Source: an uncultured Collinsella sp.
GTDB taxonomy: Bacteria > Actinomycetota > Coriobacteriia > Coriobacteriales > Coriobacteriaceae
Assembly: GCA_902465015.1 (NCBI GenBank)
Contig: CABQLK010000001.1
Span: 1-64,000 of the forward strand
Direction of reading: 5' to 3'
Length of the DNA: 64,000 nucleotides
This document shows positions 52,054-61,221 of this stretch, piece by piece (the stretch's first letter is position 1; every line of letters starts with the position of its first letter). A program made the position numbers and the translations under genes. The notes beneath the pieces are model-generated. The model did not search any database and was not told the DNA's origin. It saw only the letters and a list, made by a program, of their open reading frames with translations.

Positions 52054-53199
52054 ATGAACAGGCTTTTCGACAAATCGATCGTGCTGGCGTGCTGCATTGC
52101 GGCCGCCGTGGGTCTTGCTGTGGATGCTCGCCTGGTCGCGGCGTTTTGCCTTGGCGTTATTGCCACCTCACTGGCCGAAGTCGCACAGGAGGAACGCACG
52201 CGACGCGCAAGCGAGACCGCGAGCTGCGCTTACATCATCGCGGCAGTCGTCGTGCCGCCGTTTGTGCCGTTTGCGCCTCTCGCTCTCTATGACATCGCGC
52301 GACGCGTTCGCCGTGAACGCATCTGGCCCGCGCTGGCGATTGGCGCCGTGTTTGTCTGCGCGCTTGTCGCGGACCTTCGCGGCAGCGCGCTCACCACCCG
52401 AACGCTCCTGCTGACCGCCATCCTTTCGGTTGCCGCCACCTTGCTATCGCTACGCACCGCCCAGCTGGAGCGCGAGCAGCTGCGCATGCGCCGTACCCGC
52501 GACGAGCTGCAAGAACGCGCCCTGGCACTCGAGGCACGCAACCGTGACCTCGCCGACCGCCAGGACTACGAAGTCGAACTCGCGACGCTCGCCGAACGCG
52601 CCCGCATCGCGCGCGAGATCCACGATAACGTGGGCCACCAGCTCACGCGCGCTTCGCTTCAAACCGAGGCCCTGCGCGTGGTCCATGCCGACGAGCCCAG
52701 GGTTGCCGCCGATTTCGCCGACGTCAAACGCACGGTTGACGAGGCGCTCCAACTCGTGCGCGCCAGCGTCCACGCGCTCAACGACAATGCGACCAACCTC
52801 TCCGTGCAGCTCGAGCGCATCGTTGAAGGCGCACGCTCGGACAGCGGTCCGCAGATTGAGCTTGAGGTTTTGGCCGAGCATGCACCCGCCAACGTCGCCA
52901 ACTGCTTTGCGGCGGTGCTGCGCGAGGCGCTTTCCAACGCCATGCGCCACGCCCATGCCAAAACCATTACTGTGCGGTGCATGGAGCATCCGTCGTTTTA
53001 CCAGCTCGTCGTTACCGACGATGGAACGGGCGGGGTTCGAACAAGCGCCCGCAGCGCCACAGGGGGTATGGGGCTCGCCTCCATGCGCGAGCGTGTCGAG
53101 GCGCTCGGCGGCACTTTCACTGCCGGCTCGCGAGTCGGCGCCTCCGGATGGCGCGTATTTGCCACCATTCCCAAGCAGCAAGGAGATGAGGGCCGATGA
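52054..53199 (+). CDS. Sensor histidine kinase (HisKA_3/NarL-partner type)
   Basis: 381 residues from ATG 52054. Four to five N-terminal membrane helices (to ~residue 130), a coiled coil (QLEREQLRMRRTRDELQERA), then the HisKA_3 domain with phospho-acceptor His190 (REIHDNVGHQLTR). The ATPase domain has an N box (REALSNAMRHAHAKTITV) and G box (GMGLASMRERVEALGG). It lacks a large external domain, like LiaS/DesK-type membrane-perturbation sensors. It overlaps the response regulator by 4 bp and is divergent from an ABC exporter operon. Confidence 0.9.
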   Translation: MNRLFDKSIVLACCIAAAVGLAVDARLVAAFCLGVIATSLAEVAQEERTRRASETASCAYIIAAVVVPPFVPFAPLALYDIARRVRRERIWPALAIGAVFVCALVADLRGSALTTRTLLLTAILSVAATLLSLRTAQLEREQLRMRRTRDELQERALALEARNRDLADRQDYEVELATLAERARIAREIHDNVGHQLTRASLQTEALRVVHADEPRVAADFADVKRTVDEALQLVRASVHALNDNATNLSVQLERIVEGARSDSGPQIELEVLAEHAPANVANCFAAVLREALSNAMRHAHAKTITVRCMEHPSFYQLVVTDDGTGGVRTSARSATGGMGLASMRERVEALGGTFTAGSRVGASGWRVFATIPKQQGDEGR

Positions 53200-53825
53200 G
53201 GCTCATAGTCGTCGACGACGACCGTCTGGTGGTCGATTCACTCAAGATTATCCTGGGCGCTCAGCCGCAGATAGAGGTGGTGGGTACCGGCGCCAACGGC
53301 AACGACGCGGTTTCGCTCTATGCCGAACACGCACCCGATATCGCGCTGCTCGACATTCAGATGCCGGGGCGCGACGGACTTTCGGCGGCACGCGAGATCC
53401 TTGAGCACGACCCTGCGGCGCGCGTGGTGTTTCTGACGACATTCTCGGATGACGAGTACATTGTGTCGGCGCTCAAGCTGGGCGCCCGCGGCTACCTGAT
53501 CAAGACCGATGTCGCCGCCATTCCGCCGGCGTTGGCGCAGGTCATGGATGGCAAACGCGTGCTCGAGGGCAAGGCGATCGAGGATATCGATTTTGATGGG
53601 GCGGGCACCGAAGCCGACGCGCCCCGCCGGCCCGCAGCCTTTGCCGGCCTAACCGACCGCGAGTTCGAAGTCGCAGAGCTCATCGCCCGCGGCCTCGACA
53701 ACAAGGAGATTGCCGCCACCGCCTACATGGGCGAAGGCACCGTGCGCAACCACATCAGCTCAATCCTAGCCAAAATGGGCCTACGCAACCGTACCCAAAT
53801 CGCCATCGCCTATTTGCGAGGCTAG
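53196..53825 (+). CDS. NarL-family response regulator
   Basis: 209 residues. Receiver with VVDDDR pocket and phospho-acceptor Asp53 (LLDIQMPGRDG), switch Thr in FLTTFSDD, Lys in YLIKTD. C-terminal LuxR helix-turn-helix (LTDREFEVAELIARGLDNKE, GEGTVRNHISSILAKMGL). The ATG overlaps the kinase stop (ATGA). It probably controls the divergent ABC-2 exporter operon. Confidence 0.95.
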   Translation: MRLIVVDDDRLVVDSLKIILGAQPQIEVVGTGANGNDAVSLYAEHAPDIALLDIQMPGRDGLSAAREILEHDPAARVVFLTTFSDDEYIVSALKLGARGYLIKTDVAAIPPALAQVMDGKRVLEGKAIEDIDFDGAGTEADAPRRPAAFAGLTDREFEVAELIARGLDNKEIAATAYMGEGTVRNHISSILAKMGLRNRTQIAIAYLRG

Positions 53826-53855
53826 CCGCTGGCTGCCGCCAATTTGATGCCATTT

Positions 53856-54009
53856 CAAAACTATGCCGGTTTACTACGATGAACCGCATATCTCCGACCA
53901 CGGCAAATTGCGCACTTACAAAACCGCAGGTAGAACACTTGCGATATTTGCAAAAATGCGGGTGTGGTCAGGAATCTCGGATTCATCGTAGTAAACCGGC
54001 ATAGTTTTG
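53856..54009 (-). repeat. Nested inverted-repeat element A
   Basis: Perfect 28-bp outer arms at 53856-53883 and 53982-54009 (left arm starts CAAAACTATGCCGGTTTAC), a middle GACCAC/GTGGTC stem, and an inner stem 53919-53931/53937-53950. Its interior reads as the reverse complement of the interior of elements B-D. It is 154 bp, 30 bp after the response regulator gene. Confidence 0.8.
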
Positions 54010-54100
54010 TTCGGGCGGCCCTGCACGAGTGTCTCCGCCAGCCTCGCGGGACCAAAATGATCCGTTTTCCTCCGTCCCCAAGGGATCAGCCGGAACCGCC

Positions 54101-54262
54101 CGCCACGAAATCGGCCCATCTACTACGTTTGACTCGACACCCCTGACCATACCTTCGTTTTGAACAAAACCGCAGGCGTACTACCTGCGGTTTTGTTTTC
54201 GCGTTTTTTAGCATGGTTGGGGGTAAGGGGCTAAACGTAGTAGATGGGCCGGTTTCGTGGCG
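54101..54262 (+). repeat. Nested inverted-repeat element B
   Basis: 30-bp outer arms (54101-54130, 54233-54262) with one mismatch; the core is GCCCATCTACTACGTTT. A middle ACCAT/ATGGT pairing and a 14-bp perfect inner stem AACAAAACCGCAGG/CCTGCGGTTTTGTT (54163-54176 with 54184-54197) complete it. The core of the outer arms equals that of element C at the other side of the adhesin gene. Confidence 0.8.
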
Positions 54263-54282
54263 AACCCTTCTCGCCTACGCAC

Positions 54283-54321
54283 AAAAGCGCCGCCACGGAG
54301 GAGGGAGATACCTCCGTGGCG
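54283..54321 (-). terminator. Terminator of the adhesin gene
   Basis: Perfect 11-bp stem CGCCACGGAGG / CCTCCGTGGCG (54291-54301 with 54311-54321), then CGCTTTTG on the minus strand. Confidence 0.65.
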
Positions 54322-54364
54322 ACTGGGGGTGGGGGTGGGGGCTATGTTCTGGCTCCCCGCCGGC

Positions 54365-54390
54365 CGCCCGGGGCCTTTTGGCCCCGGGCG
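54365..54390 (-). terminator. GC-rich hairpin directly after the adhesin stop codon
   Basis: 11-bp perfect stem CGCCCGGGGCC / GGCCCCGGGCG with a TTTT loop, 13 bp after the stop. With the hairpin at 54291-54321 it forms a double terminator. Confidence 0.6.
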
Positions 54391-54402
54391 CTGCCAGCGT
54401 GC

Positions 54403-57400
54403 CTAGCGCTTACGGATACCCCAGACCAGGGCACCGACGCCGGCCATGGCAATGACGAATGCCATGAGCAATGCGGCAGCCTGCTGGTCGCCTGTGGTGG
54501 GCAGGAAACCCTTGACCGTCTTGACGATGTTCGTCACGGTCTTAGGCGTGCCGGGATCGGGCGTCGGCACGGGCGTCTCGGGCTTCTTGTACGTGTTGTT
54601 GAACACGATACCCTCGACGCTCTTGTCGCCCTTGGCAAAGGCGACGCTTGCCTTGAGGTTGCCCTCGCCGTCATCGACCACGTTGACGGTCGCGGTAAAG
54701 ACGGACTTATCGTAGGTCATACCGACCTCGTCGCCCTTGACCTCGCTGATGGTGTAGACGTACGTACCAGGCTCGTCGTACTCGAACTTGTCGAAGTTGA
54801 TCTTGCCGTCGGCATCGTTGGTAACCGTAGACTCGATGTCCTCGCCAACGAGCTTAAAGCTGAACTCGTCCTTCTTGAGCTCGCGTCCCTCAAGCACCTT
54901 GATGGCGCCGATGGAGACCTGCGTGGGCATGGCGTGATACTTGTTGGTAAAGCCAGCCGACTCGGTGGTTCCCTCGAGCTTGTGCGTCGCGGTCAGCGTG
55001 CCGTCACCATTGTCGGAGACGGTGGTCACGACGGTGTAGGTCGTGCCGTCATAGGTGACGCCCTTGTACAGGCCGAGCGCGTTGGGGCAAGCCTCGCGCA
55101 GCGTGTACGTGTGCGTGCCGGGTGCCTCGTAGCGAATCGGGCTCAGCGTCACGGTGCCGTTAGCGTCGTTGGTGCCGTTAGCGACAACCACGTCGTCCTC
55201 GAGCAGCTCAAACGTGAACTCGCCTGCTGCAAGGTCGCGTCCAGTCAGGCGCTTGACTGTCTTGACCTGATCGGTCACGGACGAATCGGTAGGTGCCACG
55301 CCGTAGGTGTTGGTAAACGTGAAGGCAGCACCGTCGTCGCCTTCGCGCTTGACGCTCAGATGCCCGGCACCGTCGTCAGACACGGTGTAGGAAACCTTGC
55401 GCGTGGCGTTGGTGTCATTGGTCACGCCAGGGGCACTACCGGACTCGGTCACCGTGTAAGTAAAGGTGTGCGAGCGCGGAGCGGTGGGGGCTGCGGGCTC
55501 GGACTCGTCGTTGGACTCGTCGTTGGACTCGTCGTTGGACTCGTCGGTGTCGGCAGCGTCGGCGTCAACCTCGGCCTCGCCGGCGTTGGCCTCGGCATCG
55601 CTCGATGCGTCGTCAGAAGCATCGGCCGTCACGCCCAGAGCGCGGTTGAGGTCCTCGAGCGTAAAGTGGATCTTGCCAAAGTCCACGTTGCCGGCCGCGT
55701 CGTTGGTTGCGGTCGTGCGCTCGGGCATCGGGGCACTAGCCTCGTCGGCGGTCACGGTAAAGGTGAACTTGCCCGTGATGTCAGCCGGGGTCAGGCCCTC
55801 GGCAGCTTGGAGCTTCTTAGTGCCGGTGAGCGCGGCATCGACGGCTTCGGCGCCGTAGACGTTCTCGAACAAGGGCTCGACGCCGCCGTAGTCGACCGTT
55901 GCCGTCAGGGTACCGTCACCGTTGTCGACGACGATAACCTTAAAGCCAAAGCTCCACGTTGTAGCGGAAACGCCATTCGGCAGCCCGAATAAATCTTCGT
56001 AGGCCGTGTAGTTAATGGTCCAGGCAAGCTTGCCGTCCTTATCGGTACGATAAGCAAGCCCAGCAGCCTCAAGATTAGCAAGCATCTTGGTGTCGTAGTG
56101 CAGCGTATCAAAGCTCACGTGCCCGCCGATATTGGGCTTGAGATTTTCATAACCCACAAGCTCACCCTGATAGGCGATACCGAACCAGAACTCGCCGTCG
56201 ACCATCGGGCGACCGGTCAGGGTCTTGGCGGCAACGACCTGAGCGGCGGTGCCGCCAGGCGTGTTGGTCGTAGCGCTGTAACTGTTGTGGAACGGCACCA
56301 GGGCCTTCTCGACCTTGTTCTCGCCACTCTTGTGGACCGTCTCATGCGTGCCCTCGGGACCGCCGGAAACGGTCGTCGTAGCAGTGAGCGTGCCGGCGGT
56401 GTCGTCGGCGATGGCGATCGTCACCGTGCGCACGGCGTCGTCGTAGGTGTAACCGGGCTGACCGTCGTTCTTCTCGGCCACGGTGTACGTAAAGGTCTTG
56501 CCGGCGTCAGCCTGCGTAAATATAACCTCATGACCAGCCAGAATGTCGATCAGTCCGACCGTTGCCTCTGCCGCTGCGGGGGACTTGAAGCTATTAGCCC
56601 CGGGCAGCAGACCGAGCGCGCGAGCCGAAGCGTCGTCAGCAGGTGTCACGGTAAAGGTGAACTGACCCTCGGTCATGGGGCGGCCGTCCAGATACTTGCT
56701 GAGCCACAGACCGCCAGCAGCGGTGTAGTTAAGCTCAGTGCGGTACGTGTTGGTAAAGCGTCCGTTTTCCTTCTTGGTGACGTTGGCGGTCAGGCTGCCA
56801 TCGCCGTTCTCGGTCACGGTCACTTCGGCGGTTGCGACATGCGCGTCATACGTCATGCCGACCGTGCTGCCCGCGTTCTCGCGGATCTCGTACTTGTAGG
56901 TTCCGGTGGCCGTGTAGCGAATCTTGCCGAACTTGATGGAGGCAATGCCGTCCTTCGCATCGTGCTTGCTCACGGTTACGGTCGCAGGATCGGGGAGCGG
57001 GGCGCCATCGGGGGCGGTAATGGTAAAGCTGAACTCGTCCCCATCCGTCCACTCGCGGCCGCTGATGACCTTGCTCAGGTCAAAGTCGAGCTCTGCATCG
57101 AGCGGGGTCACGCTGTAGGTGTTCTTGAAGGTCGCAGGCGTAGCGCTCTTCAGCTCGTGCGTAGCGCTGAGGGTACCGTCACCGTTGTCGGTAATGGTGG
57201 TCTCGATGGTGTACTTGGTGTCGCTGTACGTGATGCCCTTGCTGGTGGTTCCGCCGTTGACCTCGCGCAGCGTGTAGGTGTGCTTGCCGGCCTTGGCGTA
57301 GGTGATCTTGTCCATGGCGATCGTGCCGTCGTCGGCGTTGGTGCCCTTGGCGACGACCTTGTCGCCCTCGACCAGCTCAAAGGAGAACTCGCCGTCCTTG

Positions 57401-60400
57401 AGATCGCGGCCGGTCAGGACCTTGGTCGCGGTGATCTGTTCGGTGACGCTCGTCTCGACAGGCGTCACGTTATAGGTATTGGTGAACGTGAAGGCCGCAT
57501 CACCGTCCGGCTTGCGGGATACGCGCAGATTCCCCTTGCCGTCATCGGTCACGGTGAAGGAAACCTCGCGCGACGGCTTAGCGTCGTTGGTCACGCCAGC
57601 GACCTCACCGGACTCGGCCACGGTGTAGGTAAAGGTATGCTCGCGCTTCTCGGGCTTCTCGCCCACAGCCTTGTTAAGGTCGTCGAGCGTAAAGGTAATC
57701 TTGCCAAAGTCGACCTTGCCGTCGACGTCGTTGTGCACGCTCGTGCTCGCAGGCATAGGCGCGCCCTCTTCACCGGTCACGGTAAAGGTGAACTTGCCGG
57801 TGATATCAGCCGGGGTCAGAGCGTCGTCAACCTGCAGATTCTTGATACCCGCAAGCGATGCCTCGGTAGCATTCGTGGTGTAGGCGTTCTTGAACTCGAT
57901 GCTCTTGACGTCCTTGGCGTCCTTCAGCTCGTGCGTGGCAACCAGCTGGCCCTTGCCGTTATCGGCGATGGTCGTCACGATGGTGTAGACCGCGTCATCG
58001 TAGTCAATACCGCCGGCGTTGCCCTTAACCTCATGCAGCTTGTAGGTGTGCTGGCCGATCTCGGTGTACTTGATGGCACTGAACGTCACCTTGCCGTCGG
58101 CAGCGTTCTTAACGGTCTCGATAAGCTCAGAGTCCTCATCCTTAATCTCGCGCAGCTCAAAGCTGAACTCACCGACCGTAAGGTCGCGCCCGGTCAGAGA
58201 CTTGGTCACGTCAATCTTGTCGGTAACGCTGGACTCAACAGGCTCCGCAGTGTAGACGTTCTTGAACTCGGTCTCGTCGGCTTCGCTCCATGTCACCTTC
58301 ACAGCGGCGCTGAGCTCGCCCCTCTTGTTGGGCGTTACCGTCACGGTGACCTCCGCGACGTTCTTGCTGTAGGCAATGCCGTCAACCGTAGTCCCGGCGT
58401 TCTTTTCGCTGACCCTGTAGACGTACGTGCCGGGCTCGGTGTATTTGATCGTGCCGAAGTCGATGACAGCCTTACCCTTGTCGTCCAGATCGTCCTTGGT
58501 CACAGACGCGGTCACGGGCGCTGTCGCGGACTCGGGTATCGGGGCACCGTTCTCGGACGTCAGCCCAAACTCAAACGTGTCCTCCTTCGTCCAGTCGCGG
58601 CCCTCGAGTACCTTGGTCAGGCCAAAGCCGGCCTTGGTATCCTTGGTATCCACCGTTACCGGCGTCATGTCGTACTTATAGCTGATCTTGCCGTTGTTGC
58701 CCAGGTAGGAATTGACATGCGTCGCGGTCGCCTTGGCGGACGTGTTGTTCCACTTGGGGTTGAGAACGTCTTTCGCGGTCTCGGTGTTGTTGCCGCCCAC
58801 GTTATCCTTGGTGGTGTGGAGCTCGTCGATAAAGGCCAGGCGTGCGGTTCCCACAGTAAACACCAAGTTACCGTTCTCATCGGGAACAATCGCGCCGTCG
58901 AACTTCGCGGCGTCGCCGCCGATAAACTCGATGACGGCGGTGGCGGGCTTGGCCTCGTCGTTCTCGCCCTGCTCCTCAAACTCATCCTTGTAGTAATACT
59001 TACCGTCATCAGCCAGCGAGCCCGTTGCCGGCTTCGTGCATTCCTTATCCGTGTAAATAGGCGTCTGCTTCTGGAAGTAGTAGTAGCGGTTGGTGTCGGC
59101 CGGCTCAAAGGTCGCAACTGTATCGCCCAGCGCGCCGCCACTCCACTTGTTCGCGTAGAAGTTCACAGTCTTGGTGCCGTCAACGACGGTCGTATTACGC
59201 TCGATGTAGCCCTTGAGCCCCGTGATCTTCTCGGGCGTAAACAAGTTGTCGAGCGCAGCGCTCTTCACGCTCGAGGCATACTTCACCTGGATGGGCTTAA
59301 CGTTGTCGACCGAAAGCTTGCCGTCTACGGTCTTAAAGTGGCTCAGCGGAATCAACGACGCGGGAATGCTGACCGTTACGACATCGCCCTTCTGGGGATT
59401 GTCATCACCGGCACGTTGCACGGTAATGAGCAGGTCTTTTGCCTTGCCGGAAAACTCATAGGTATCGGTCTTGGTGCTTTCGTTGACCGTCTTGCTCAGA
59501 TCGGTAAACGGCGTGCCGTTGATGACGACCTCGGTGAAGCTGTCGACCTGCATAAAGTCGCCCAGCTCATCGGTAAACGTGATGTAACCGGACTTGGTCG
59601 CGTCGTAGCCCTTATCAATTTCGGTCGGATAAGGCGCCTCCGACGTAATGGCCTGTGAGATGTCGTCGAAGACCTTCTTGAGCTCTTCTGCATCGGTCGC
59701 CGACTTGTAGTAGTCGGAGTTTTCAGCGCGTGTGCCGTGGGTATCCCACGCCGTGGCATTGGGGTAGTTGCTTGAAACAGCCTGCATGAACTTGTTCGCT
59801 TTATTCGCTTCGTCTGTTCCTAAATCTTGAATGCCGGCACTGGGATTCGCTCCACCAAAGATACCGATGGTATAAACGGTGGCTTTGCCGTCCTTCATGC
59901 TCTTGGCAGCCGCCACACCATCATTGGCGACATCCGCATCGAATTTATTTTGCTTTGTTGGCGTACCGTCGGTAAAGAACACAATAATCTTCTTGGCGTC
60001 TTTGCGGCCAGAAGTGATAGTGATTCCCTCGGCCAGCTCTAGGCCATAGTCGGCGCGCGTGGCGCCGGCAGGCTGAATTTGATTAATTGTATTCTTCTTG
60101 AGATCATCCGCATTGCCGCCGGAACAGTAGGTCAATTCTTTCATAACCTGGGTGTAATTGTAGGAGTACCCTCCGTCGCGATACATATCGTTGCCGATAT
60201 CGTTGGACTTCTTACCCGCAAACTTAACAATGGCAACCCTATGCTGCCTATTGACGCCCTCGATGCCCTCGTTTTGCTTGGCAATGGTATCGATAAAGCT
60301 ATTCGCAGCGTTCTTCAACGCATCGATACGCTTAGGTGAGTCTCCACCGCCCATATGATCATCCATCGAGCCAGAGGCGTCCAGCACCATCACGATGTCG

Positions 60401-60741
60401 AGTGGCGTGGTAACCGTTACGGTTGAATTAGAGGTCGAGGACATCGCCGAAAGCGTAGTCACAAAATCTGACGCTTCGTTTTCTCTGGCTTTCTTGACCG
60501 TCTTGTCGGTCCAGATTCGGCCGACGTTTTGAGTCGTTACTTTGTTACCGTTGTGACCGGCCGCCCAGATTTCCCAGCGTCCGCTGGTGTCGGGGTCGAC
60601 GACCTTTCCGCTCATTGTCGGTCCGTCCATTCCGGTGCTGGACCTGGCGTTGGCCTCGGGCAGCATGGCAAATGCTGCAGCCGGTAACACCAGCACTACG
60701 GCCAGTATCACCGCCAAGAGACCCCTCGTGTACTTACTCAT
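54403..60741 (-). CDS. LPxTG-anchored vWA adhesin with about ten FctA/pilin-type repeat domains
   Basis: 2112 residues, start preceded by AAGGGAG. A signal peptide (residues 1-~32) precedes a region with NVGRIWTDKTV, then a von Willebrand A domain whose MIDAS motif DASGS lies at 121-125. From ~residue 700 about ten ~110-residue domains follow, each opening with TKxLxGRxxxxGEFxF-like sequence (for example TKVLTGRDLKDGEFSFELVE) and closing with YTIxTTITDNGDGTLxA; these are FctA/Spy0128-type pilin domains that form internal isopeptide bonds in streptococci. Two divergent domains share LTPADITGKFTFTVT. The C terminus has LPTTG, a membrane helix and RKR, for sortase anchoring. No sortase gene is in the window. 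The protein resembles pilus-tip adhesins. Confidence 0.92.
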   Translation of the reverse strand: MSKYTRGLLAVILAVVLVLPAAAFAMLPEANARSSTGMDGPTMSGKVVDPDTSGRWEIWAAGHNGNKVTTQNVGRIWTDKTVKKARENEASDFVTTLSAMSSTSNSTVTVTTPLDIVMVLDASGSMDDHMGGGDSPKRIDALKNAANSFIDTIAKQNEGIEGVNRQHRVAIVKFAGKKSNDIGNDMYRDGGYSYNYTQVMKELTYCSGGNADDLKKNTINQIQPAGATRADYGLELAEGITITSGRKDAKKIIVFFTDGTPTKQNKFDADVANDGVAAAKSMKDGKATVYTIGIFGGANPSAGIQDLGTDEANKANKFMQAVSSNYPNATAWDTHGTRAENSDYYKSATDAEELKKVFDDISQAITSEAPYPTEIDKGYDATKSGYITFTDELGDFMQVDSFTEVVINGTPFTDLSKTVNESTKTDTYEFSGKAKDLLITVQRAGDDNPQKGDVVTVSIPASLIPLSHFKTVDGKLSVDNVKPIQVKYASSVKSAALDNLFTPEKITGLKGYIERNTTVVDGTKTVNFYANKWSGGALGDTVATFEPADTNRYYYFQKQTPIYTDKECTKPATGSLADDGKYYYKDEFEEQGENDEAKPATAVIEFIGGDAAKFDGAIVPDENGNLVFTVGTARLAFIDELHTTKDNVGGNNTETAKDVLNPKWNNTSAKATATHVNSYLGNNGKISYKYDMTPVTVDTKDTKAGFGLTKVLEGRDWTKEDTFEFGLTSENGAPIPESATAPVTASVTKDDLDDKGKAVIDFGTIKYTEPGTYVYRVSEKNAGTTVDGIAYSKNVAEVTVTVTPNKRGELSAAVKVTWSEADETEFKNVYTAEPVESSVTDKIDVTKSLTGRDLTVGEFSFELREIKDEDSELIETVKNAADGKVTFSAIKYTEIGQHTYKLHEVKGNAGGIDYDDAVYTIVTTIADNGKGQLVATHELKDAKDVKSIEFKNAYTTNATEASLAGIKNLQVDDALTPADITGKFTFTVTGEEGAPMPASTSVHNDVDGKVDFGKITFTLDDLNKAVGEKPEKREHTFTYTVAESGEVAGVTNDAKPSREVSFTVTDDGKGNLRVSRKPDGDAAFTFTNTYNVTPVETSVTEQITATKVLTGRDLKDGEFSFELVEGDKVVAKGTNADDGTIAMDKITYAKAGKHTYTLREVNGGTTSKGITYSDTKYTIETTITDNGDGTLSATHELKSATPATFKNTYSVTPLDAELDFDLSKVISGREWTDGDEFSFTITAPDGAPLPDPATVTVSKHDAKDGIASIKFGKIRYTATGTYKYEIRENAGSTVGMTYDAHVATAEVTVTENGDGSLTANVTKKENGRFTNTYRTELNYTAAGGLWLSKYLDGRPMTEGQFTFTVTPADDASARALGLLPGANSFKSPAAAEATVGLIDILAGHEVIFTQADAGKTFTYTVAEKNDGQPGYTYDDAVRTVTIAIADDTAGTLTATTTVSGGPEGTHETVHKSGENKVEKALVPFHNSYSATTNTPGGTAAQVVAAKTLTGRPMVDGEFWFGIAYQGELVGYENLKPNIGGHVSFDTLHYDTKMLANLEAAGLAYRTDKDGKLAWTINYTAYEDLFGLPNGVSATTWSFGFKVIVVDNGDGTLTATVDYGGVEPLFENVYGAEAVDAALTGTKKLQAAEGLTPADITGKFTFTVTADEASAPMPERTTATNDAAGNVDFGKIHFTLEDLNRALGVTADASDDASSDAEANAGEAEVDADAADTDESNDESNDESNDESEPAAPTAPRSHTFTYTVTESGSAPGVTNDTNATRKVSYTVSDDGAGHLSVKREGDDGAAFTFTNTYGVAPTDSSVTDQVKTVKRLTGRDLAAGEFTFELLEDDVVVANGTNDANGTVTLSPIRYEAPGTHTYTLREACPNALGLYKGVTYDGTTYTVVTTVSDNGDGTLTATHKLEGTTESAGFTNKYHAMPTQVSIGAIKVLEGRELKKDEFSFKLVGEDIESTVTNDADGKINFDKFEYDEPGTYVYTISEVKGDEVGMTYDKSVFTATVNVVDDGEGNLKASVAFAKGDKSVEGIVFNNTYKKPETPVPTPDPGTPKTVTNIVKTVKGFLPTTGDQQAAALLMAFVIAMAGVGALVWGIRKR
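55506..55553. repeat. 12-bp tandem repeat inside the adhesin gene
   Basis: GTTGGACTCGTC-type 12-bp units repeat three to four times and encode Asp-Glu-Ser-Asn repeats (DESNDESNDES) in a linker within the eighth pilin-type domain. The unit is a multiple of three, so copy changes would alter linker length without breaking the frame. Confidence 0.75.
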
Positions 60742-60793
60742 CGCGTCTCCCTTCTCGCGGTCTCAGACCTTGCATCAGCCTAAAGTTACGGAA

Positions 60794-60873
60794 TGAGACA
60801 CAATTAGGGCAGGTGACACATGTTCCAGATTCGGTTTTGGCCGTGAGACAAATGTCTCAACAAAGTTGAGACA
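60794..60873 (-). promoter_or_regulatory. TGAGACA operator cluster upstream of the adhesin gene
   Basis: TGAGACA occurs at 60794-60800, 60844-60850 and 60867-60873, with the complement TGTCTCA at 60853-60859. The middle pair forms the palindrome TGAGACA-AA-TGTCTCA. The cluster is 53-132 bp upstream of the adhesin start, where an activator or repressor would bind. Confidence 0.55.
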
Positions 60874-60968
60874 CGAAGGTTTTCGCAGGAAAACGGATGC
60901 GATTCAAGATTGACGGGGACAAAAGGACGCGTTTTCCTCCATCCCCAAGGAAGCAATCGATAGCGCTC

Positions 60969-61128
60969 GCCAGAAAACTAGCCCATCTACTACGTTTGAC
61001 TCGATACCCCCGACCATAGCCGCTTTTCATGAAAAATCGGAGGCGTTCTACCTGCGATTTTCATTTCGCATTACTTGCCGTGGTCGAGGGTTGCCACCTA
61101 AACGTAGTAGATGGGCCCATTTCGTGGC
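60969..61128 (+). repeat. Nested inverted-repeat element C
   Basis: 17-bp perfect core arms GCCCATCTACTACGTTT at 60981-60997 and its complement at 61100-61116; further pairing outward has mismatches. Middle stem CGACCAT/GTGGTCG and inner stem ATGAAAAATCGGAGG/CCTGCGATTTTCAT (61029-61043 with 61051-61064). Compared with B, the inner stem changes at both arms together (AAC/GTT to ATG/CAT). Confidence 0.78.
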
Positions 61129-61221
61129 AGGCGGGTCACGTGACAGCCCTCGCAAGGCCAAAATGATCCGTTTTTCTCCGTCCACGGGAGATCAATGGAT
61201 GTTACTGATTTGGCGCCATTT

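Noticed and set aside
54101..54262. tRNA or known small RNA in element B
   Set aside because: The folding is a nested long hairpin, not a cloverleaf, and no anticodon arm or CCA-like end is visible.
56098..59658. A 1186-codon plus-strand open frame inside the adhesin gene
   Set aside because: It is antisense to a protein with signal peptide, vWA, repeat domains and LPxTG. The translation shows no family features and has periodic repeats that merely mirror the pilin domains.
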